From Cymbomonas tetramitiformis (lineage: Eukaryota; Chlorophyta; Pyramimonadophyceae; Pyramimonadales; Pyramimonadaceae): a stretch of 64,000 bases of DNA. How positions within the stretch are numbered: the first letter of the stretch is position 1; each line of letters begins with the position of its first letter. The translations under genes were made by a program, and so were the position numbers. The stretch covers positions 1 to 64,000 of the forward strand of contig LGRX02035190.1 in assembly GCA_001247695.2 (NCBI GenBank), written 5' to 3'. Below the pieces are notes generated by a model that searched no databases, was not told the DNA's origin, and worked only from the letters and a program-made list of their open reading frames with translations. Below, in pieces: positions 29,612 through 40,426 of this stretch.

Positions 29612-31856
29612 TTATGCATCAACCAACCTGTGATATGGTATAAAGTGCAGCTCTTCTGTGTAGCTAGCTTGCTCAATAAAGACTTTGTACGGATTGCGCG
29701 CGCATTTTATCAGCTTGCGAGTATACTGCGATTGTAAACAACGTACGTGTCTAATCTTATATTTCAAGCGCTTGACTTCCGTTCCAACATTCGGATAAGC
29801 AAGTTTCCAGCGTGGCACAACATCAAATTGTATAAACATTTCACCAAACTCGATGAGCATTCGAGAGGCCCAAGTCCTAAGTTCCGCGCAGCAAGTGTAC
29901 TTCTCGATGGTCATATCAAAAAGCACGTCAAGCAAACAGGCGCCATTCTCTTCAAAAAGCGTAAAAATGAATTCTTTTCTGATCAGAGCTTTCTGCGTTC
30001 TGTCTGTAGGCACTTTGAGATTCTTCAAAATAAAGGAGTAAACTCGGGCTTGCGTAGGAGCAAAAAATTGGACCTTGTCTTTCAGACAAAGACGACCCAA
30101 CGCCGAGCTAATCAGACACCATGGATGCCAGAACGTACAGAGCTGTTCCAGTATGCCTCTGGTAAGATTCTTCTGGACGATACTCGTTTTCCACGACTTC
30201 ATCATCCACATGCAAGCTGTAGCAGGTTTTTGAACAGAACACCAAAACAACGAATCAGCGCAGGTGGTGCTGAAATTGTCGTAGAAGTTACTGTACACGT
30301 AAGCCAAATTTGACAAGTACTTCTTTTCTGCAGAAGAGTTGTATCGCAGGAAACTGCTGGTGGTGCTTGAAATAATGTGGCCAAAATACTGCGCCAGTTT
30401 TGTGTGGTTATCCCTTAATGGTGTGAGAGATTGATTCCATTGTAAAAGTGCGTCATTTCGTATAATAGTCATACCGACCAAATTACAGGACGGCATATTG
30501 AGCGCGTGCAACCAGCGGTCAGGCTGTAAACACTTGCGCATAACTTCGATTTGCTGTTCCTTTTCTGGAAGATAATTGTAAGCATCACTAGAGAATTGTC
30601 TTATCAGTTCAATTGTAGGGAAACAGAATAGTGAGGAAGCTGCTTGAAATAGCTCGTCGCTCATATCCAATACAGACTTGAGAACATTCAGTGTATAAAA
30701 TCTGGTACGATACATAGGGTGCTTGCTGAAGAGTAAAGCTGCGAACATACATTCCCGTTTAGGCTCAGTAAGCGTAAAGAATCAGTTTATAAAAAGAAAA
30801 AGTTGCCTTACCGGTGGTAATCAATTTGTGAAAAATCGGAGTTTTCAATAGAGTGGTTCCTTTGGCGGTTATACTCCACATAACGATGTTCATGGCAAAG
30901 TAGCTATCATATGGATTATAGTTCGTATTAGTCCAAGTTGTCCAAGTTCTGGAAGCTTTGTTCAAAGAGAAGATGCTGACAAAGTCTAAATATCGATCGC
31001 GGCATGCAGGATTGGTGGATGTATGCCAACAGAGTACATCATCTGAGTTTATACTCCACTGGAGCGCTCTTCTCGTCGTGACAGCAGAAAGCTCTTCGTA
31101 AGGTAAAAGAACGTCATATACGAAATAAGGTCTATCGACTTTATTTTCCTTGAGAAACTGGTCCATAAGGTCCTCAATACAACGCACCAAACCTTGGAAA
31201 TACTCTTGCAGCACCGCCTCAGATTGGGTTTGCCACGATTGTTGCATCTCAGTAAGCATACACTGAATACTAGATGGTATACGGCGTGCCCAGAAGTGCA
31301 GCTGAAACAGATTTTCAGTAGCGCTCGCAATATCGGTGTGATCGACGTACTCCTCAATGGTATTCGCCAAACTCTCTTGCGCAGCTTGCGCGTACTCTAT
31401 CCTAGTATCTTGTGGTGGACCATCCCATACAGTCAATCTAGAGATGTTGTCGATCGCAATTTTAGTCTGTCCAGCAACCTCATATCGTCTGCGGTATTTG
31501 ATCACCTTTTCAAAGGTAGCCTGAAAGTTACTGGGTACTCCTGTAAATCACACAGACGCACCGTATAAGATGCAAGAATAGCCACAATTTCCAAAAAGCA
31601 TCAAATATATCATACGACATCGTAATGCTGAAAACGTACCAATAAACGCCATACCGTACATAAGGTAAGCGGAACGACACGTTAATGCCAGCAGCCAAGC
31701 AATCTCATCTTTGAGCGCAAAGTCAGATGAAGTACGCGTAAACGAATTGGCCAAATACTCAAAAATAAGCGAAAAAAAACCCTCATCAAAAACATGCAGC
31801 TTCCTACGAAGTAAAACTTGCCTTGGGTACAACTGGTACAATGTTTTGCTGACCAT
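29612..31856 (-). CDS. unknown helical protein, three exons, about 690 aa
   Basis: Exons on the minus strand are 31856-31640, 31540-30812 and 30738-29612. The introns (99 and 73 nt) have GT...AG ends (GTACGT...TTTACAG and GTAAGG...TTCGCAG), and the joined frame stays open for 2073 nt. The product is mostly alpha-helical and rich in Trp, Cys and Leu. It has no signal peptide, membrane segment or motif I can name. It could be a large helical-repeat scaffold. The start at the ATG at 31856 is uncertain: the frame stays open upstream to an in-frame TAG next to a possible acceptor (TTTACTAG), so another 5' exon may exist. Two TCGATCGA elements at 32025 and 32052 lie about 170-200 bp upstream. Confidence 0.65.
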
Positions 31857-32024
31857 ATTTGCTTTCTGTGCAAATAGATGTTCGAACCTCTAGTAAATGA
31901 GAAGAAACGCAGCAAATAAGCTCGTACAAACTTGTGTTGAGGTGTGGTGTCGATTGTTGGATTATGTTCACAAATGGCAATCTGCTCTGACTTTATGCTT
32001 TGCTGTCAGTGTTTATTAAATGTG

Positions 32025-32059
32025 TCGATCGAAAACATGGCATATAAAATGTCGATCGA
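32025..32059. promoter_or_regulatory. two TCGATCGA elements between divergent genes
   Basis: Copies at 32025-32032 and 32052-32059 flank CATATAAAA (TATAAA on the plus strand). They could serve the minus-strand gene ending its 5' side at 31856, the FHA-RING gene at 32364, or both. Confidence 0.5.
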
Positions 32060-32080
32060 CTCTTAAGTACATAGACCAAT

Positions 32081-32225
32081 ATTGTAGTCAGCATCGAGAC
32101 TCCGACTTTACGACTGACAGTTGGCTAATGCTGATTGGATCGATTGCATAGTGCATGTGTAAATTACCATTGTAGTCAGCATAATACTCTTCACTTTACA
32201 ACAACCTTTTGGTTAATATTAAATA
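32081..32225. repeat. imperfect direct repeat in a divergent promoter region
   Basis: A ~57-bp block at 32081-32137 recurs at 32169-32225. Both begin with the identical ATTGTAGTCAGCAT and share ACTTTAC and a TTGG(C/T)TAAT block at the same offsets. Together with paired TCGATCGA elements on both sides this looks like a duplicated promoter module. Confidence 0.55.
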
Positions 32226-32227
32226 TG

Positions 32228-32261
32228 TCGATCGAACGGATTAATCGTATATGTCGATCGA
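32228..32261 (+). promoter_or_regulatory. two TCGATCGA elements upstream of the FHA-RING gene
   Basis: Copies at 32228-32235 and 32254-32261 precede a TATA-like GTATATGTAAA (~32266) about 95 bp before the ATG at 32364. Confidence 0.6.
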
Positions 32262-32363
32262 TCAGTGTATATGTAAACCGATCACACAATTAGAGTAACA
32301 AAAAATAAAAAGCAAACTTTTTCATCCTTCATACTTTCTGAGATTAACTTTGTCAATTCCATT

Positions 32364-33701
32364 ATGTCGAATGTGGTTGCGCGTAACCCTGCCATCACGG
32401 CAAACTTGGCCTCATCAGCATACATAGAACAACTCTTATCGGCGGTGCAAGACGATGAGAGTCCATTAAAATTTAGCTTACATGATTTTTACAATTCTGG
32501 TAGAAAGTCGGTTCGTATTGGTCGACATTGTGCAAATGACGTGCGACTGGATTGTGAGAAAATACCTCAGCTCTTGGCCAACTTTCATGCCTTTATCGAG
32601 TATAAAGTGATTGATGGAGCGGGTATGTACATATTAGGAGACAAACGCGGCGTGAATGGTACATACATAAATCGAATCATAATGAAGTCTGGCGAAACTC
32701 GACAAATACACCACGGCACCGTCATATCGTTTGGAGGTCCTATGCGGGTTGTGAGAGACAACCAACTTTTAAAGAATCCTTTCCGGTTTGTTTTTTATGA
32801 GTACAATCCATACGAAGTATTATCTCGGACCATGACCTTACCCGATCAGTCAGAAAATTCTGAAGATTTGGATACATTACGCACGGCCGAAAATAACGAT
32901 AATGACGCGCGTATCAAAAAGATTTTTGAAATCATGTGTTGCGCGGTATGCACCGAGACCTGCGTTGATCCGCATTCCCTATCTTGCGGTCACGTGTTTT
33001 GCGGAAAGTGCATTTTCACATGGATCGACTCACCCGCTGCTGGATGTCTTAATTGCCCAACATGTCGGGCGCGTATCGATTTTGAACCTGTTCACAACGT
33101 GGCGCTTGAAGAGATTGTGGATTTAAACATTCAACCTCACATATCTTTACAGCACAAACAGAGGCGAGAGTCGAAAAAACAAGAATCTTTACGCCTAAAA
33201 CAGAACATCAAGAAAAAGTTCAACAGGAATCGACGCGAAGAACGCGCAACGTTCAGTGATCGCTTGATTGATATGATCATGTCTTCTTTGTCAACAGACA
33301 CCACCGCTTCCGCGTCGCAGTCGAGCGTGGCCAATATCACGGTCTCACAGTTTGTACGCGAAAATAATACTCGTCGGGGAGGTCGACAAATTTTCACCAT
33401 TAGCCGCAGGCAAGATCCTTTGGTTACGTATACACAGCAATTCCGAGAATGCGCTACGTGCCAAGCGTTGATCGATCGAAATGCGCAACCGGTGTGTTAC
33501 GTGGATCAAAGCGTATCCAACACGCATCCGATGTGGCACCACCTCGATTGCTATCTTGCAGTGAATCCATCATGGACGGGAACAGATGCGCAAATTGATA
33601 ACGGGCTGTCTATGGGCGATAGAGAATATGTTCAAAATCAATTTGCTCGCCGACAGTCGCTTTTTCCATCAGCTGTTCAAACAGACTCGCACGATTCATA
33701 A
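32364..33701 (+). CDS. FHA-RING protein with C-terminal zinc-finger-like motif (CHFR/RNF8-like layout), 445 aa
   Basis: Residues ~40-135 form an FHA domain: VRIGRHCANDVRLD, a HA-F-I-E-Y strand, NGTYIN, and HHGTVISFGGP. FHA domains bind phosphothreonine. Residues ~192-240 form a C3HC4 RING (C-x2-C, CGHVFC-x2-C, CPTC), which recruits an E2 enzyme. The FHA-then-RING order is that of the eukaryotic checkpoint/DNA-damage E3 ligases CHFR and RNF8. A basic linker (~262-300) follows. Residues ~363-396 have C-x2-C...C and WHHLDCY, like PARP-type or CHFR-type C-terminal zinc motifs. It probably ubiquitylates phosphoproteins. Inference: it could tune host or own cell-cycle or DNA-damage signalling. It is intronless and has two upstream TCGATCGA elements. 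Confidence 0.85.
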   Translation: MSNVVARNPAITANLASSAYIEQLLSAVQDDESPLKFSLHDFYNSGRKSVRIGRHCANDVRLDCEKIPQLLANFHAFIEYKVIDGAGMYILGDKRGVNGTYINRIIMKSGETRQIHHGTVISFGGPMRVVRDNQLLKNPFRFVFYEYNPYEVLSRTMTLPDQSENSEDLDTLRTAENNDNDARIKKIFEIMCCAVCTETCVDPHSLSCGHVFCGKCIFTWIDSPAAGCLNCPTCRARIDFEPVHNVALEEIVDLNIQPHISLQHKQRRESKKQESLRLKQNIKKKFNRNRREERATFSDRLIDMIMSSLSTDTTASASQSSVANITVSQFVRENNTRRGGRQIFTISRRQDPLVTYTQQFRECATCQALIDRNAQPVCYVDQSVSNTHPMWHHLDCYLAVNPSWTGTDAQIDNGLSMGDREYVQNQFARRQSLFPSAVQTDSHDS

Positions 33702-33834
33702 AGCGTTGCTTGTGGTGTAGATGAAAAGTATACATGTATCGCAGATATGTATGACAAATGGAAATTTTACGCAGCACGGAACAAACCGGATTTGTATTTT
33801 GTTGTATATTATCGCACGGCGTATGTATAATAAT

Positions 33835-34467
33835 TTAAGAGAATATGTATGTTATATCCTGATACATAAAACAACAGAATAAAATAAGAATACGATAGGT
33901 GCCCCATAGTTCTGGTGTATTGCTTTTGTATTGAAGGTACATTGGATATAGCAGAGTGCCGATCATTCTCATCGCTTGCATGAGGTGTACTTGGATACTC
34001 GCGTTTTTGTCGGCGCAGTAGAAGCAAAACCAAGTTATCCATATAGAATATACCCATTTAAAGTGAGCGGATAATATCGTGCACGGCAGCCTCAAATGTG
34101 TATGCCTACAGAAGTGACTAAAGTATTTTGCATCAAAGTATGTTTCTTTTATAACCATATAATTGACGTATATTCCTAAAATCATATTGTAGTATATGGC
34201 GTGAACATATGACGTAACGAGCACTTCCAGACAATTAAGGAAAAGAATGCTCGATGATAGAAAATGCAGAAATCTATAATTGTACACATAGGGTGATATA
34301 AAAATAAAAAAAGTCGACGTGTAAATTGTCAGATGTTTGCAAAACATGAATATGTAAAAATCGCCATAATGTCGTAGAAGAGTTTTTTGCATTTCATGAT
34401 GACACGTGTACGCATATACGTAGCATACGCTCACAGTCCAGGCAAACAGAGCTAGACGTAAATTCAT
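33835..34467 (-). CDS. multi-pass membrane protein, 210 aa
   Basis: I do not recognise it. About five hydrophobic segments are seen (residues ~4-20, 38-60, 70-90, 95-110, 135-155), rich in Tyr, Phe and His, with a second His/Cys cluster (HFCRHTHLRLPC) in a loop. The N-terminal ATG at 34467 opens straight into a signal-anchor-like helix. Size and composition recall the TLC-type proteins at 22-24 kb, but the H-H and E/P marks are absent. It is convergent with the FHA-RING gene. Confidence 0.5.
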   Translation of the reverse strand: MNLRLALFAWTVSVCYVYAYTCHHEMQKTLLRHYGDFYIFMFCKHLTIYTSTFFIFISPYVYNYRFLHFLSSSILFLNCLEVLVTSYVHAIYYNMILGIYVNYMVIKETYFDAKYFSHFCRHTHLRLPCTILSAHFKWVYSIWITWFCFYCADKNASIQVHLMQAMRMIGTLLYPMYLQYKSNTPELWGTYRILILFCCFMYQDITYIFS

Positions 34468-34825
34468 GTCCTATTTGCATGATCATTATGCGTTCCATAT
34501 GCATATATTTATATAGCGTGCTTTATATAAAATCTCCATTCAGTCTGATTATCCTTTTCTAATCAAATTTTCTTCAGCCAAAGTTGTCACAAAACGCAAC
34601 CTTTCGCATATTTTCAAACAGAGACCTTTTATTTGCGTTCTGTTAAATACATATTGTATTTCAAATCTCTTAGTAAAGCATTAGCAAAATACGCTTTAGT
34701 ATATATATTAATGATATAAAACACATCAATGTGAATCTGCACTTCGCTTCGTCCGCATTCATCAAAATGAAATTCGAGCAATAAGCATATTCCGTTTATA
34801 CAAACGCTATTTCATATTGCATCCA
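34468..34825. other. divergent intergenic region
   Basis: AT-rich with several TATATA stretches (for example ~34508-34516 and 34699-34708). No ORF is supported. Confidence 0.4.
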
Positions 34826-35935
34826 ATGGCACCCACTCATATCAAAACGTTTACCGTGCTTGTTACGCTGGGAGTTATGACGCACATAATACCCGTGTCA
34901 ATTGCAAAAAAACAAAACTTTACCGCGAGGACCACAAAAAAAAATCCGACATTCAAATTAAACCAAACGCTTTTGGCCGAAAACTGTAAAACGCCATTTG
35001 TGCTTAGAATGGGGTGCGGCGAAATAACTGATGACATATTCCGTGTGATATTAGCAAAAAGCATTGCCATAAAACACAATTCTCCTCTTATATTGATCGA
35101 CGCATACTGTCAACTCCAAGAGCATTACGATGTAAAAATTGATGGAAACGCCACCTGGCGCTGGCTAGGAAATCGGTACGCGCTGCACGATCTGTTTCGC
35201 GTAGATAACTGTACGCTACCAGAGTCCATGCAAATTCCAAACATATCAAACGTTTTTGGCAAGATCAGAGACGGAAAATTCATTCAAACGCCACTGTCAC
35301 AGACCTGCTCACCACCAAAGTCTTTTACATACATCGAATGGCTATCCGTCATCGCAAAAATTACACTCCGTCCCTCTGAACGAATGCTACAACATATGCG
35401 CGTATATCGTACACACGACGTATCGGTACATATGCAATCGAACGTCGCTTGCAGAATTCGAAATAAAAAACAAAATCATTGCGATCGAAAGTTTGAAAAA
35501 GTGAAAAAATTGATAAAATATTTCAATCACTCTTCGGTTTATATCGCTACCGATTCGAATAGAATGTTAACACTATTTACCAGTAGGGTATCTGCAAACA
35601 TTGTAAACCACGTACCAAAAAGATTTAAAAATGACATATCTTCAATCACAGATTCTCAAACTAATGCGCTTACCCAGTTTCACCATAAAGCCTACCAACT
35701 AGAGGATACCTTAAGCAGCATTTACTCTTTATCGAAAGCTAGCAAATTGTATATTGGACAGTTTCAAACTACATTTTCTCGAATTGGATTAATCGTAGGG
35801 GCGCCCAATCTCAAGTTTGTATCCTTGGATGACATACAGTTTTGTTGCAAACTGGTATGCGACCAACCCGACTCTCGACTGTCATCCATGGGATTTTGGA
35901 TGCGACGCCTCTTTGACTCTGCGTGGAACGACTGA
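34826..35935 (+). CDS. secretory-pathway O-fucosyltransferase-like glycosyltransferase, 369 aa
   Basis: A signal-anchor (~residues 8-27) precedes a basic, Thr-rich stem, as in Golgi or ER type II glycosyltransferases. The body recalls the O-FucT/GT23 superfamily: an early FVLRMGCGEITDDIFR segment and GNRYALHDLF (~115), VHMQSN (~200) where the family often has H-x-R-x-D, VYIATDSN (~238), and a C-terminal D-T-L-S-S-I-Y...YIGQFQTTFSRIG (~293-320) resembling the nucleotide-sugar-binding end. The expected arginine of H-x-R is replaced, so activity is not certain. Cysteines and several N-x-(S/T) sites fit a lumenal enzyme. I use the ATG at 34826; a TTG at 34817 is upstream. Confidence 0.5.
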   Translation: MAPTHIKTFTVLVTLGVMTHIIPVSIAKKQNFTARTTKKNPTFKLNQTLLAENCKTPFVLRMGCGEITDDIFRVILAKSIAIKHNSPLILIDAYCQLQEHYDVKIDGNATWRWLGNRYALHDLFRVDNCTLPESMQIPNISNVFGKIRDGKFIQTPLSQTCSPPKSFTYIEWLSVIAKITLRPSERMLQHMRVYRTHDVSVHMQSNVACRIRNKKQNHCDRKFEKVKKLIKYFNHSSVYIATDSNRMLTLFTSRVSANIVNHVPKRFKNDISSITDSQTNALTQFHHKAYQLEDTLSSIYSLSKASKLYIGQFQTTFSRIGLIVGAPNLKFVSLDDIQFCCKLVCDQPDSRLSSMGFWMRRLFDSAWND

Positions 35936-36088
35936 AAATTTGAGCACAGAAGAATCCTCTCTACGTGTCGCTAAATTATTTTGTGACTGATGTATACGGT
36001 ACGCTTTATGAACGAAAACAGTTACACAAAGCTTATGTGTATATAAATACGATTCCATCGAATACACGCACTCTGCTACGCATAAACA

Positions 36089-37290
36089 ATGGAATACAAT
36101 ACTTTCGAAAAATTCTTTAAACTCGATGACATAAACAAGCAAGGATTTTGCCATGAGAATTTCATGCATACAGAGTTAGATTTTCCTCAAGCTTTTAGGT
36201 TTGATCAGAACAAGAACGGTTTTCCGAAACCAACATATATTTTGTGTGAAGATGATGTTTCAGGTGCTACAATATGCTATGAAAAAGAAGATTGTACCAA
36301 TGATGAATTTGACAAAATGCAACCGATGACATCGATTCACATATATAAGTGTAAGGATCAACACGCCACACATCAGAGAATAATAGTAAAAAGACGCTGC
36401 ATAGAAGGGGATTGGAAACAAATCTTTCAAGATGCAGAGAACAGGGTTAATACGACAAAGCTTAGTGCAGATCAGTATTTACATCTCGAAGATGGAAATT
36501 CTGATGATGACAATTCAGCTATGATCATTGAACGACCATTACAGGTACATTGTATCAAAAATATAATTAATTTGTCTAGTCAGTTAGACTACGTACGACG
36601 ATTCAAATATTTATATGAACACTGTCGTCATGAAAAAGATTCATGTCAACTCCTCGATTATACCACACTCATCGATGGCAAATACTATACGTACACCGTG
36701 ATGCCAAAATTTAGGGGAACTTTACGTAGCATTGAGCTTCTCGATTCTCCTCCTCGGTTCTGTCTAACACTTCTATACCACTTAACGCGTATGGTACATA
36801 AACTGTTACAGAATTTGAGAGTAGACACATGTTACTTGGATATAAAAGAACCCAACATAGCCTATTACACGTATATGGAACGTATCTATTTTAGGTTTAT
36901 CGACTTGGAAAGTATTGGTACAAAGGTTCCTGCCACTTACCCTCATCCTGAAGTGCGTACAAACTTTGACAGAGTACCTTGTCGTAATAAATATATTTGG
37001 TGGGCATTCATGGTGACTTTTTTAAGATTCGTTACGATGGAGGCAGACAAACCCTCCATTTTTTTTTTGACAAGATAAGATCATCGCCAGCGCAAAATGA
37101 TGCGAACGCAGTATGCCAAAGAAAAGATATCCTCATTAAAGGTTTGACCTCAAAGATTGATAATGAGCAGGTTACGAAACAAATATGTAAGATATTCGAA
37201 TGTTTTGCAAACTCGGACCTTGACAGAAAATTCTTTTGCGATCAGCTACACGAGCTGTGTGAAATTATTAAATCAGAGCTCAAGTTATGA
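36089..37290 (+). pseudogene. divergent protein-kinase-like gene, broken at a T10 run near the 3' end
   Basis: The first frame (36089-37078) has a kinase-type catalytic loop YLDIKEPNIAY (D251, K253, N256) and a following FIDLESIG in which D272 replaces the DFG aspartate (DLE). An N-lobe lysine stretch (IIVKRRCIEG) is plausible. Such Asp-Leu-Glu kinases are known from NCLDVs. At a run of ten Ts (37059-37068) the frame meets a stop. A second frame, offset by one base, continues with a helical C-terminus to 37290. One missing T would join them. This may be a sequencing error or a real truncation of about 70 residues after the kinase core. A TATA box (TATATAAAT, ~36040-36048) lies 45 bp upstream. 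Confidence 0.7.
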
Positions 37291-37414
37291 AACACGTCAT
37301 CAGTAAATGCGTTGGATGAAATATTGGTAGGAAATACATCTATTTGCCTCAGACAATATCGGTTTTAAGCACCTTTATAATCCGTTGAAATGCATATGCA
37401 AGTGGAGCAATCTT

Positions 37415-40266
37415 TTATGAACGAGCACGCCCTAATGCATCGCCCATCTTGACAAAAGTTTCTAAACGTCTACTTTTATTTTTTAGCAAATCCGCGTCAA
37501 ATTTGATTCTCTTTTTTTGGAATACAATAATGGTAGTAGAACCGCCAAGTTTGTACATTCCTAAATCGTCTCCTTTGTTGACGTCCAGTCCTTCTTGTAC
37601 GTTGTCATGGATAATTATGCTTCCAACCATGGTCGCACCGATTAACACAATCGCTACCTGTTTGATTCCATGAATGATTATTACAAGCCGTAGAAAAACA
37701 AACACAGACATAAAGCGGAATACACGCCGTACCTTGCCAAACTCCTTTGTGTGAATAATTATTACTTGACGTATATTTTCAGTGAACACCGGCACAGCGC
37801 TGTTTACGGCTACCGGATTAACGCTCCAGTATTGTTTACCCATTATGGGTGATATGCTCACAATACGACCCTTTACGGGACTGTGAACATGGTGATAATC
37901 CTGTATTTACAGACACAAAGCTAATGAGTTGTTTTTTTGTGAAGCATCAAAATTAGCAGCAAAAATATCGTACTTGCGGAGTCAATCTACATATAGCTAA
38001 ACCGCCACCTTCAAAACTCTGCGTATTTTCACATGACGCCGTGTTAGTACATTTTGTAATGTATCATTCTCAAAAAATATGTATACACGAACCGTCCATA
38101 CACCTTAGATATGTTGTCTCCCAAAAGTCGACGTAGCGTAAATTGCTTATTTTTTACCCAGAATTCTTGCACCCTGTCGCAACGATTGAATACTTCAAGC
38201 TCGTGACTCGGATCGACAATTGTATTGTCGTATCGAATAGAGCGTGAACAACATCATCTAAATCTTACCCATCAACGTTTTCAAAAACAGCTATTCGCGA
38301 ATCACCTGCAAGAAGATCCACGTTTATTTTCTATATATCGAAAAATGTAAAGGAGAAAAAGTATCAAGCTTTACATGATTGCACCGCGTGTCGTAGATTG
38401 CTAGGTTGATATATGGGTCGCGCTCCAGGTTTCAATTTCCTGAGAATACAATTCTCCAAATTGTGTCAGTCTACATATCACTCGTACGGAAGAATATGCA
38501 ATGAGCACACGCTTCGCCGCGTACAAAACTGCGTACCTTGTAAAGAACTCATTAAAAGTATTGAAACTTTCGACAGATCCCAATACTTCTGTCATATCTA
38601 TGTCGAAGGTATCAATAAAGCGCGCAATAAAGGTCGCGCTAGAAGGATCATCCGCAAGAGATCCCGCTTGATTGCTCGTCTGACGCATAACGTCGGTCGT
38701 TGATTGCAATTGGAGTATTCGACGACCAATCTGTTTTGTGATGTACGTAATATCAGAATAAATTTATCAATATCACAATACCGCTTTGAAGGAATAGAAA
38801 ATTACGTACATCGAGCTGATACGTGAACCGTAAAGCCAAGTTAAGCGATGGACTGATCTTCTCTTGAAATATCATTCCTGTGAATATGTATTTATCAAAA
38901 AGAGTCAATCACATTCGAGTAAAGATGTGTCGATTAAAGCTCGATGCGCGATGATGAGAAAATATGTAATTACCTGTGTCACGCCTTATCACGCACGTAG
39001 CGGATGGTCGATATGCCATGTTTAGGGTTTGCCCGTATTCTTTGAGTCCAAGCCAGTCCAAAACTTGAGATGCGCCGCTGCAAAGTCACGCTCCAATTTT
39101 TAACACCGATGCATCACCAATTCAATACATTCTAAAGTTGAATTCGTACCTTGCCGTAGTATTACTCATTGTAGAAAAATAGTTCCATAAGGTGTTTGTG
39201 CTCTTATCTAAAATAATAGTACTTTGAATTACCCATTCGTACAGTAGATGGTTAGACACTAACGGTTCGTGTACAAGTCGTTCTGTTATGTCTTGAATAT
39301 TTATAAACTTTTTCTGGTCGTTCTGCACTTTATCCAAATTCTTCCTTACTTTGTTCCACGCTTCTCCACGATTTTTGTCAAGTCTGAAAAACCAACCAAC
39401 AAGCACAATCAAACACACAATGTAAGACCCAAACAAAACATGAATCAAACCAAGCGACCATACTTCAACAATAAATCCGTAATCTGTACAAACTCCTCCT
39501 TCTGCAAATTTCCATCTTCGTGCTTGTCGATCGAGCGCATAATACTCTCCCAAAAATCCCGTTTTATTTCTTCGGTCTGTCGGATTGATACATCACAATG
39601 AAATTTGCCTAAAGGCCCATTCTGATTGTTTTCTGAACACATGTCGATAGAAATATTCAGACGCTTCATAGTTGACAGCGTCAGCATTCTGATGTCTATA
39701 TAATTGCCTGTAGAACACATCGCGTCCATGAGTCTCAACATAACGAATAAACGTTCACATAACACTACTTTCAACCACCTGCGACAAAGGTATCCGCGCT
39801 TATTGAATCATCCTCATATATAGATATATAAATAATATGATCATCTTGAGTAGAAGATACCCATAGATGACACTTTTCCTCCCATGTAAGATTATCCAGA
39901 TCCTGCATTAACAGCGCAATCGAAGGTACAGCGATCAGTATACAATCCTTCGCAATCGTAAAAGCTTGGTGTTATTCACTTTCACATATTCTGTATCAAT
40001 TATCGATTCTTCATCACGCATTGAATGCCAAATCGAATCCGTAACAGTTCATATAAAAACAGACACAATTTGTAGCGGACCTTATTCGATATGGCCTTAA
40101 ACATCTGATCTCTCCATTTAACTACGCACTGCAGCTTTTTGTCTGTGAACGACTCACCCTCTAAACTGCCAAATGATATTGTCACCACGCCTATCATGTC
40201 CAATTTTGGTTGATTATTAGGTTCATTATGCTCATACTCTTCTTCCTTACTTTGTGCGCACCCCAT
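37415..40266 (-). CDS. PSD2: phosphatidylserine decarboxylase with N-terminal C2 and EF-hand (PSD2 type), 13 exons, 593 aa
   Basis: Converts phosphatidylserine to phosphatidylethanolamine. Exons on the minus strand: 40266-40081, 39902-39779, 39707-39464, 39383-39150, 39077-38974, 38877-38810, 38730-38537, 38439-38375, 38305-38269, 38173-38104, 38018-37974, 37900-37733, 37657-37415. All 12 introns (one of 178 nt, the rest 69-97 nt) are GT-AG, and the joined CDS is 1782 nt. The N-terminus MGCAQSKEE has a glycine-2 suited to myristoylation. A C2 domain spans ~20-130. One EF-hand loop starts at D164 (DKHEDGNLQKEE). The catalytic part has FNEFFTR, KLKPGARPI, D408, H460/H463 (DYHHVHSPV), ATMVGS and the self-cleavage site GGST at G552-S553. 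This is the layout of plant and fungal non-mitochondrial PSD enzymes. Small ORFs called along it are single exons. Confidence 0.92.
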
Positions 40267-40426
40267 ATTTACTGGCAGCTATATTGTATTTACAAATACT
40301 TGTATACAAAATCAACTGATGTGTGTTGAAATACACGTGTCTGCATATATATATATATATGCACATATATTTTTGTATATGTGATATGTACATTCTGGTA
40401 AATATACAATGAAAAATTAATAAACA

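Noticed and set aside
31870..31900. TTCGAAC string resembling a tRNA T-loop
   Set aside because: The stem is imperfect and no anticodon arm or acceptor stem can be formed around it.
37990..38030. Similarity to the 31-bp edge repeat
   Set aside because: Only a short match inside the decarboxylase exon 11 border; probably chance.
39122..39774. Separate small genes on the minus strand (an EF-hand protein, a TM-like protein)
   Set aside because: They are exons of the decarboxylase read through into introns; the apparent TM is intron translation.
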